NCBI GenBank assembly: GCA_009746045.1
Contig: RPFO01002324.1
Coordinates: 188,001-252,000, forward strand
DNA from: Mesostigma viride
Taxonomy: Eukaryota > Streptophyta > Mesostigmatophyceae > Mesostigmatales > Mesostigmataceae
Length of the DNA: 64,000 bases
Direction: 5' to 3'
Positions within the stretch are counted from its first letter, which is position 1. Each line of letters begins with the position of its first letter. The notes under the pieces are model-generated. The model saw nothing but the letters and a program-made list of their open reading frames with translations, ran no database searches and was not told the origin of the DNA. Shown one piece after another: positions 57,701 through 64,000 of this stretch. A program made the position numbers and the translations under genes.

Positions 57701-60700
57701 ACGCGCAGCGGGACATGCCAGGGTCCACGTTTCACTGGTGAGCGCCCTCTTGGTTCAATGTACCCCCCTCCCAACAACCGCGCTGCTGTGGCCGCGCACA
57801 CTCTCCGCGCGCATGTGCTCGTTGTGCATCGAGTGCCACTGGACGGCCTCTTGGTGTGCCTTACCACTCAAGTGGTTGCCTGGCAGTGGATGCCCGTCTG
57901 CACGGCTGCCATCTCTCCTCTGCCGGCTTGGTGGCCACACCGGGCGTGGGGTGGATGCGTGGGGAGGACACCCGCCCCGCTGCGCCCACGACCAGCGGGT
58001 GCTTGCACTGGCCACCGCACCATGTGCTTTTGACACACAATCATGCTAGTGTTTTCTATGTCTGCCACACCGGCACGGCTGGCTGCGCACGCAATCTCGC
58101 CTCCACGGATGCGTTCACCCGTGTGCCAAACCCACCTCCACAGATGTGCCCCCTCATCTCCACCCTGTTGCGTTGGCCCCCCACCGCGCGCAACCTCTAT
58201 TTACCTGTTTGTAACGATGCGTCTGCCGCAGGAACGTGACCGACGAGTCCTCTCATGAATGTGCATGGCCCCCACCGCGTCTGCCGCAGGAACGTGTACG
58301 ACGCCTCGTCCTTCTTCCAATACGCCGACTACGAGGAGGTGGCCAACACCACGCGCTACCGCGGGGCCATCTGCATGGACTCGCTCTTCACTGACGTCTC
58401 GCGCGCGCTGGGTGACGCCATCCGTTCGGTGTCTGACGCCGGCAAGCCACTCTACCTCGCCTACAGCAAGAACAGTGCGAATGGCGTGCCCGCGTTCCTG
58501 GCCGAGTTTGGCGCGCGCTCGTACGTGGGGCCAGATCCCTACGTGTGCGGGCTGACCATCGGGTCATTCGTGGCGTCACTGGGCGCCAACCACACGCTCG
58601 CCAACAACATGTCGCCCGTCACGCCCTGGAGCTGGCAGATAATGCATGGGGTCACTCGCGGCCTGGTCGGGCCCAGCTACGTGTTCCCGCCGGACGTCTG
58701 GGAGTGGCCCGTGCTGGCGCATGGCGACCCGGCCAACCGCACGGGCGCGTGGGCGCTGTACATTGCTCCGGGCAGCAACCGCACCTTTCAGGTGGGCATG
58801 CCTGGGCTCCCACACGTTTTTGTTCCGCACACGGCTGTACTGTCAGCTGCGCTGAGCAGGTCTGTCCTGGATGCCTGCCTCTGCCCCGCCTGCCCACCAG
58901 TCTGCCTGCCCGCCAGCCTGACTGACAAAGTGATGGATGAACCAACGGGCGGATCCATCAACTGACCAATGGATTGACCAATTGACAGTTTTGCATGTTG
59001 ACCAATCGGCATGTTGACTGACAGCCATATTGGCCGATTGGCATATTGACCGTTTTGCATGTTGGCCTATTGGCGTGCTGGCCGACCGACTGAACTATTC
59101 GCAACGTGATTTTGTGTGCGTCGCGCCCCGCAGGTGATGAACGGCGAGCTGGCGGGCCTGGGCACAGCGTTCGTTGCGCCGCTGCGGCAGCGGCTGCAGA
59201 CGGACCTGCCCGCGCCCGACATGCTGGTCCTGCAGATGTCAGTCGAGTTCATCGGCACCGAGTCGCTGAAGCTGCTGGCCGAGATCGGTGATGAGGACCC
59301 GGCGCGCCGCCCTGTGCGGATGGTCACGTACGAGTGCCTCAGCGTGGGGTTCTTGGCACTGGCGCGGCTGGGCAAGCTCAAGGGGGAGGAGCTGTTCATG
59401 GGCTGCGTGGACGCGCAGGTGAGGGCGTGGGGGTGGGGAGGAGCAGTTCATGGGCTGCGTGGACGCGCAGGTGAGGGCGTGGGGGGGAAGGAGCAGTGCA
59501 TGGGCTGCGTGGACGCGCAGGTGAGGGCGTGGGGGTGGGTAGGAGCGGTGCATGGGCTGCGTGGACGCACAGGTGAGGGCGTGTGGGGGGAAGGAGCTGT
59601 TCATGGGCTGCGTGGACGCGCAGGTGAGGGGGGGGGGGGTAGGAGCGGTGCATGGGCTGCGTGGACGCACAGGTGAGGGCGTGTGGGGGGAAGGAGCTGT
59701 TCATGGGCTGCGTGGACGCGCAGGTGAGGGCGTGGGGTGGGTAGGAGCAGTGCATGGGCTGCGTGGACGCACAGGTGAGGGCGTGTGGGGGGAAGGAGCT
59801 GTTCATGGGCTGCGTGGACGCGCAGGTGAGGGCGTGGGGGGGGTAGGAGCGGTGCATGGGCTGCGTGGACGCACAGGTGAGGGCGTGTGGGGGGAAGGAG
59901 CTGTTCATGGGCTGCGTGGACGCGCAGGTGAGGGCGTGGGGGTGGGTAGGAGCAGTGCATGGGCTGCGTGGACGCACAGGTGAGGGCGTGGGGGTGGGTA
60001 GGAGCGGTGCATGGGCTGCGTGGACGCACAGGTGAGGGCGTGGGGGGGGAAGGAGCTGTTCATGGGCTGCGTGGACGCGCAGGTGAGGGCGTGGGGGGGG
60101 GAGGAGCGGTGCATGGGCTGCGTGGACGCGCTGGTGAGGCTCTGTGGCGGTGTCCAGGGCATGGCCAGCAGTGCTGGATGGTAGATTAGGCTCTTTGCAT
60201 GCAAAAAGTGCACATGAGGCACATCAGAGGGAGATCTTCATCTTGGAAATGGGAAGGGGACACTCATAGGTTTTGCCTGCATCTATTTGGATTGCTCGTC
60301 GTATTTAAACCCTTGCTAGCATTGGATGCATAAAGCTGACTGCTAGTTGTGAAGCAGTATTCAGTTTGTCTCTATGCATTAGAAATTTTCTTCAGCAGAA
60401 TGGGTCGCGATGGTCACTGGCCTATTGTAGTGTGGACAGAGTCTGTGTTGTAGTGTGGACACAATGTCTCCGTCCTGCCTGCATGGCAATCAAAGGGGCG
60501 CTTGGTCCACAGCTTTTATGAAAAGAAAGTTTGTGTATAGATGTTGCAACTTTTCCAAACAAGCTCATCCTCATGGCAACTGCTTGGCGGTGTCTGGATG
60601 CGTGCGTGCAGCACTACCTGGGCGCGTATGTGTCGGCCACCCTGGCGGCCCTGGAGCAGCACACAGGGGAGACTTTTCTGGGCTGGGTGAACACCGCACG

Positions 60701-63700
60701 GTTGTTCAATGCGTCGCAACTTCCCAGAAACTTCATGCGGCGGGTCAGTTGTGAGTTGGACGGCTACAACCGGGGCATCGTGGCATCCCAGTTGGGCATG
60801 TTTTACCCCGTCTGTGATGCGCGTAACGGGTGTGTCCCAGGGGGGCTAGACGCTCCCAGGGGCGCCGAGGCCTGTTCAGGGCACGGCAGCTGCCATTTCC
60901 CAACGGAGGCGGACCCTTCCGGGGGAACCAACATGTTGCAGGGTGCCTGCCAATGTGAGCCAGGGTGGGAGGGGCAGTACTGCCAGGTCTACTACGTTGG
61001 CCGTGGGTGCATCTCAGGGGGCCTGGATGCCCCCAACGGCACCGAGGTCTGCTCGGGCCACGGCACCTGCCGCATCTCGGTGGAGGCGGACCCTGGTGGG
61101 CAGACCGCCCCGTTGGAGGGCGTCTGCGAGTGCGAGCCCGGATGGCACGGGGCGCACTGCGACGAGATACGGGTGGAAGTGTCCGAGAGCGGCACCTCAA
61201 GCGTGCTGCTGATCGTCCTGCTCACGACGGGCTGTGCGCTGCTGCTCACGGCCGCGCTTATCATCTACTACACCGTGAGGGTCCGGAAGCACGCCGACGA
61301 GTCCAAGGCGTTCGAGGAGTTCTTGCACAAGCGCGGCAGGGGCGACCACATGGCGGCGATCGTGACGGGTGCGTGCAACATGCTTTCTGCCAGCTGGGAA
61401 CGAGCGCTTGTGTCGGCGCTTGCCTGCGTGTGCTGAAGGGCCTGCACGGTTCGACATTTTCGCACATCCGACTAGGTTTGTGGGACATGCCTGCCTGGTA
61501 GTTCCAGTTGCCTCCATTCCGTACAAAGGGGGGAGGCGGATGTTGTTGGGAGGTGTGTGGAGACGGGGGGAGGATAGGATGCACATCCTGTCGCGGCTGG
61601 TGCATCCGCTTTTCGACCTCGGCAAGGATGTGGCCGATGTCCATCGTTGGGGTTGCTCTGTCTGCTGCCCATGCAATTTTTGAACTTCAAAAACCAAGCC
61701 AACACTAGTGCTCCTAGGTCCCTGGTGGCAGAAGGACGCAGGTCAACCGCATGGGCCACACACGTCACCGCCCCAGGGGGGGGCCTAATGGCTCCGCAGG
61801 ATGCAACACATGATTGCTGATTTGTGCAGGAATCAGGCAATGGTGCGGTGCAGAGATGGGAGGGGCAGGGGACATTGTGACCAGAGGCAAGGGAGCAGTG
61901 ACCTGGGAAGGGCATCTGGAGCATTCCCCTGTTAGCAGCAGGCCGCAGCACGTGCGTCGTCTAATTTCCTGATGTTGATGTATTGCTCACACAGGCGTGC
62001 CCATGGTGTTTTGCTCATGCAGGCGTGCACATGGTGTTTTGCTCTCACAGGCGTGCACATGGCATATTGCTCACACAGGCGTGCCCATGGTGTTTTGCTC
62101 ATACATGCGTGCACATGGTGTTTTGCTCTCACAGGCGTGCACATGGCATATTGCTCACACAGGCGTGCCCATGGTGTTTTGCTCACACAGGCGTGCACAT
62201 GGTGTTTTGCTCTCACTGGCGTGCACATGGCATATTGCTCACACAGGCGTGCCCATCGTGTTTTGCTCACACAGTCGTGCCCATGATTCTCGTCAAGGCG
62301 GTTCATCCACAGCAACAAGGCACACAGAACCGCTCTCGCAGGGCTTGCGCGCTCATACATACTGCCGCCTGTGTGCCTTGCTGCCGAGTGGCTAGGGCGG
62401 GGACAAGTACTCCGCCAGCCCCATCATGTCCGCTGCCTTTGTGACTCCATCGTACTGTATTGAACTATGGTCCTTTCCTGCCCAATCTTTTGGAATTCTA
62501 CATCGCAATAGTAACTTCGCTTTGGCTTGGAACCCTGGTGTTGCCTGTGGGCCAGACATCGAGGGGTCGACCTCGCTGTGGGAGTGGAACCCTTCCATCA
62601 TGAACAAGGCGCTGGTCACCCACCACAAGGTAGGTGATGCTTGGCACGAGGGAATGGATGATCTTCGCTTTATGAGGCTGACATGTTGCCATAGATGGCA
62701 GCGATGCGACAGCGCGTCTCCGAATGGAAAGGCGGCGGGTGGCCTGTGGAACCTCCCCGTCTGCAGCACCACAGCACGGGGCAAGCGTCCAGCGCAAGTG
62801 AATCATATGGCTGCGTCCTGCGCGCACGCCCTGGCTCGTACACGGAGGTACCATATACTGGGGAGTTCGGGAGTTGGTGGGCATGAAGCACACCGCCTCT
62901 AGTCATGCGCAGGTAGCAGTAGCATATGCCAGTCGCTGCATGGGCTTTGATGGAAAGTTTAAGTATATAGTAGTAGTTCCCTCCTACAGCAGTATTCAAC
63001 GCGCGCGTTTATCATTATCCGGCCGCAAGGCAGCCATCGATCATGCAGCAGTTTCCCTTCCCTGTGCCACCCACGCCGTGCATTGGTTGCACAAATTATA
63101 GAACCATAGTCTACTGGTCATCAAGCCTGCATGGCCGATGTCGCTCACTAGCTGCCAGACCATGCAGCAGTCCAAAATTTACCCTTCGTAGCATCATCAT
63201 GCACCGTTTACAACTGCGGCCATTTCATGATGTACATGGTCATTGTTGCATGATGTGTTCATCGATCGATGATGACAGTCCACTATTTATACACCTGATG
63301 GTCACACTTCAATGTGCACTAAGTATAAGTAAGGAGGGAAAGTATATAGTAGTAGGTTGTATACATAGTAGTATACATACTAGTATTACTGTAGTATAAT
63401 AATGATAATGATTATTATTTGTGGCTTATCGTCAAAGACTGCATGCCTGAGTATAGTCAGCTGACAGTGCTCACGGCAAGCTTCGAGACTTAAGTTGATT
63501 CTAGCAAGCATGGAGTGAATGTCGCAGGATGGCTGGGCTGCAGACGATCCCCTCACCAGTTCTCGAGGGCTGTATTAAGCCATCCACCACTCTTTGTCCT
63601 GCTGCACCCTCCACAGGTCCTCCGCGCCCTCCTCCCTAAGTACTACGGCTACGAGAGCGACACGGAGGGCGACTCGTTCACGCTCGTCTTCCACGACGCC

Positions 63701-64000
63701 ATCGACGCGCTGGGCTGGGCCATGGAGGTGCAGCGGCAGCTGCTCTTCCCCGCGTCCCTGTCCATGGAGCCCAGCGGGAACACGCCGCGGAGGGTGAAGA
63801 GGCGAGAGAGCAAGTCCACGGAAGAAGATGCCCACCTGACGGATTGGCCGCCGGAGCTGTTGGAGATGGAGGTGGCCAAGGAGGTGAAAGACCCCGTGGA
63901 TGGGTCGGTCCTCTACCGTGGCCTGCGCGTGCGCATGGGCATCCACAGTGGAGTGCCAGAAGCGTGCATCATGCACCCCAACGGGCGGCAGCGCTACCAG
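36521..64000 (+). CDS. Receptor-type class III adenylate/guanylate cyclase (partial, nine exons seen)
   Basis: I infer exons at 36521-36784, 37377-37457, 38459-39121, 57478-57737, 58290-58791, 59134-59418, 60612-61368, 62556-62629 and 63617 to beyond 64000. All junctions are GT-AG and keep one frame for about 1,090 residues. Order: signal peptide; a periplasmic-binding-protein type 1-like domain (exons 1-3); a Cys-rich linker (exon 4); a second PBP-like domain (exons 5-7); two EGF-like modules (about residues 759-868); one transmembrane helix (about 882-907); a class III cyclase domain from about 937. The layout resembles the single-pass receptor cyclases of trypanosomatids, with EGF modules added. 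It should sense an extracellular ligand and make cAMP or cGMP inside. The second half of the catalytic domain is outside the window. The weakest junctions are exon 1-2 and exon 3-4. Confidence 0.8.
37377..37457 (+). CDS. Cyclase exon 2: PBP domain 1
   Basis: 27 codons between ACAG and CAG|GTGCAG, phase 0 at both ends. The translation VTEAVQFLEAEIRAGTSGII then TTLYNEQ matches the PBP pattern of a helix followed by Gly-Ile-Ile-Thr-Thr. It reads straight into exon 3. Confidence 0.7.
38153..38230. repeat. 27-bp tandem repeat, three copies, in intron 2
   Basis: GCATGACAGCCTCCATGCCA recurs every 27 bp three times, the last copy shortened. It lies in intron 2 (37458-38458), which otherwise shows no gene. 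Confidence 0.85.
38459..39121 (+). CDS. Cyclase exon 3: remainder of PBP domain 1
   Basis: 221 codons after a CCGCCGCAG acceptor. PPLRVANKAGIPVYVVGGTD is the conserved PBP hinge strand. LWFSRCRVLVDAFTAKGL and QNIAVVVMDSNVYENIKGRL follow, and the closing unit is NYYTQGYLALALAAAELQTG then IATPHFYGAHLEA. The donor GCG|GTGGGT at 39122 keeps phase 0. Third positions are strongly G/C. Confidence 0.85.
39221..56740. repeat. 17.5-kb minisatellite of a 17-bp unit, inside cyclase intron 3
   Basis: The unit is TTGGCCCATGTGTCTTC, about 1,030 copies. Variants: CTTG for CTTC (dense at 39221-41150, at about 42843-42880 and at 56290-56590, almost absent elsewhere), GCGTC for GTGTC, and 5-bp-short units of three kinds (for example near 39530, 41341 and 41870). 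The unit has no stop in any frame on either strand, so all six frames stay open and give nearly 6,000-codon ORFs that are not genes. The array fills almost all of intron 3 (39122-57477). Confidence 0.97.
56741..57113. other. Intron 3 between the minisatellites
   Basis: I see no gene. From about 57025 the sequence becomes rich in GGGGTAAGGAAT words leading into the 24-bp array. Confidence 0.5.
57114..57390. repeat. 24-bp minisatellite carrying GTAAGG, end of intron 3
   Basis: About eleven units of GGGGGTAAGGGATGTGATAG plus GAAT, 24 bp each. Every unit contains GGTAAGG, a good 5' splice-site match. It lies 90 bp before exon 4. Confidence 0.9.
57478..57737 (+). CDS. Cyclase exon 4: Cys-containing linker
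   Basis: It follows a pyrimidine-rich tract and GCCACAG. It reads APLEFSSSFLPVTDDVMY then EVCRAARNPVCGDPGVEP, GCACFNRADVAFKVV and VDAQRDMPGSTFH. It ends CTG|GTGAGC in phase 2, and the single G of exon 5 completes a Trp codon. Several Cys residues suggest an extracellular disulphide-bonded segment. I recognise no named domain. Confidence 0.7.
58290..58791 (+). CDS. Cyclase exon 5: PBP-like domain 2, first part
   Basis: It starts after CTGCCGCAG and reads NVYDASSFFQYADYEEV, then RGAICMDSLFTDVSRALGDA, FGARSYVGPDPYVCGLTIGS and SWQIMHGVTRGLVGPSYVF. It ends CAG|GTGGGC in phase 0. The alternation of strands and helices and the GAICMDS segment resemble a second PBP-type unit. Potential N-glycosylation sites (NTT, NHT, NRT) fit an extracellular location. 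A copy of the same acceptor lies 58 bp upstream. Confidence 0.75.
58965..59085. repeat. Degenerate TTGACC/GGCATGTTGAC repeat in intron 5
   Basis: Words such as TGACCAAT, GGCATGTTGAC and TTTTGCATGTTG recur imperfectly about every 20 bp, a decayed minisatellite in intron 5 (58792-59133). Confidence 0.6.
59134..59418 (+). CDS. Cyclase exon 6: PBP-like domain 2, second part
   Basis: 95 codons after CGCCCCGCAG: VMNGELAGLGTAFVAPLRQR, VEFIGTESLKLLAEIGDED, RMVTYECLSVGFLALARLG, ending FMGCVDAQ|GTGAGG, phase 0. The TYECLSVG and CVDAQ strands fit the ligand-binding end of a PBP fold and read on into exon 7 (HYLGAYVSATLAAL). Confidence 0.8.
59380..60140. repeat. About 51-bp minisatellite duplicating the exon-6 splice donor, about 15 units
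   Basis: The unit spans the last ~33 bp of exon 6 (GAGCTGTTCATGGGCTGCGT GGACGCGCAG) and the first ~18 bp of intron 6 (GTGAGGGCGTGGGGG). CATGGGCTGCGTGG recurs at 59398, 59449, 59499, 59550 and onward to about 60112. Every unit keeps GCGCAG|GTGAGG or GCACAG|GTGAGG, an intact donor. Unit lengths vary by 1-2 bp in the G run. Confidence 0.93.
60141..60611. other. Remainder of intron 6
   Basis: No gene or clear repeat. It ends with GTGCGTGCAG before exon 7. Confidence 0.5.
60612..61368 (+). CDS. Cyclase exon 7: end of PBP domain 2, two EGF-like modules, transmembrane helix
   Basis: It begins HYLGAYVSATLAALEQHTGE, closing the PBP-like domain. EGF-like module 1 runs from CVPGG through CSGHGSC to CQCEPGWEGQYC, and module 2 from CISGG through CSGHGTC to CECEPGWHGAHC; each has the laminin/tenascin-like six-Cys spacing. 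After a short juxtamembrane stretch comes the helix SSVLLIVLLTTGCALLLTAA and LIIYYTV, then a basic stop-transfer VRVRKHADESK and KRGRGDHMAAIVT. The donor ACGG|GTGCGT leaves phase 1. The first two bases of exon 8 complete the Asp of VTDIEG. Confidence 0.9.
61984..62290. repeat. 28-bp minisatellite in intron 7, about eleven units
   Basis: Units of TGCTCACACAGGCGTGCCCA plus TGGTGTTT, with a three-unit higher-order pattern (ACACAGG, ATGCAGG or CTCACAGG; CCCATGG or GCACATGG). It lies in intron 7 (61369-62555), where I otherwise see no gene. Confidence 0.9.
62556..62629 (+). CDS. Cyclase exon 8: start of the catalytic domain
   Basis: It follows GTGGGCCAG and ends AAG|GTAGGT. Joined to exon 7 it gives TDIEGSTSLWEWNPSIMNKA and LVTHHK, the hallmark opening of class III cyclase domains. 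The Asp of TDIEG is the first metal-binding residue. The exon is 74 nt and returns the frame to phase 0. Confidence 0.9.
62630..63616. other. Intron 8
   Basis: No gene seen. 63340-63425 is rich in TAGTAGTA/TATACAT words and (TAA/TGA)n-like AT repeats. It ends CCCTCCACAG. Confidence 0.6.
63617..64000 (+). CDS. Cyclase exon 9: catalytic domain, runs off the window
   Basis: VLRALLPKYYGYESDTEGDS then FTLVFHDAIDALGWAMEVQ carries the second metal-binding Asp (TEGD). RGLRVRMGIHSG is the conserved strand that follows. A charged insert of about 50 residues (PRRVKRRESKSTEEDAHLTD and onward) sits between them, at the place where fungal and protist cyclases also have a variable WP..L segment (here DWPPELLEME). 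The residue preceding TEGD is Asp where adenylate cyclases usually have Lys, an acidic choice more like guanylate cyclases; the second specificity residue is not in the window. The exon is open to position 64000. Confidence 0.9.

Noticed and set aside
59239-60222. HLRVHAAH-repeat ORFs on the minus strand and GLRGRAGEG-repeat ORFs on the plus strand
   Set aside because: Translations of the ~51-bp donor-duplication minisatellite in intron 6.

Overview
The window is eukaryotic nuclear DNA. It has spliced GT-AG exons, Ty1/copia-like and non-LTR retrotransposons, satellites, and very large micro- and minisatellites. GC-rich coding exons set in repeat-rich introns, plus a receptor-type class III nucleotide cyclase, suggest a unicellular alga (a green alga is my best guess) or another protist. 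The species cannot be fixed from the sequence.

Layout. 1-2044: a gag-only LTR retrotransposon with canonical TGTCA...TGACA LTR ends. 2048-2587: a minus-strand hypothetical ORF abutting it. 2784-13147: almost gene-free repeats, namely (ATGG/GGGA)n, a CCAC-rich tract, (CCCT)n, a 353-bp tandem duplication, GTAACC clusters, a LINE endonuclease remnant, a 62-bp minisatellite running into a heptamer array, (ATCC)n and (TTG)n. 13148-19609: two arrays of the same 173-bp satellite in opposite orientation flanking a 3-kb core, a foldback-like structure. 19640-34710: a three-level nest. The 3' part of a plus-strand LINE ORF2 is split by copia-like element B (20394-34332, TSD GCGAG). B is itself split by copia-like element A (23813-29964, TSD ATTTC). 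34967-35757: a MITE-like element with 23-bp perfect inverted repeats.

36521 to the window end: one plus-strand gene in at least nine exons. It encodes a signal peptide, two periplasmic-binding-protein-like ectodomains, two EGF-like modules, one transmembrane helix and a class III adenylate/guanylate cyclase domain that runs off the window. Intron 3 is 18.4 kb and consists almost wholly of about 1,030 copies of a 17-bp unit. Most other introns also carry minisatellites, including about 15 tandem copies of the exon-6 splice donor.

The most unusual biology is in elements A and B. They share a polyprotein order GAG-integrase-protease-RT-RNase H, where canonical Ty1/copia has protease before integrase. 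They also share a protease motif DTQA, an RT box HGDD in place of YVDD, LTR termini AGTT...AACT instead of TG...CA, and a common AT-rich primer-site-like motif. Because two divergent elements share all of these, they look like family traits rather than decay. The order of events is LINE, then B, then A. A has LTRs identical by eye yet several frame breaks.

The window contains many frame breaks at single bases. Some could be sequencing errors and others true decay; the sequence alone cannot separate them.
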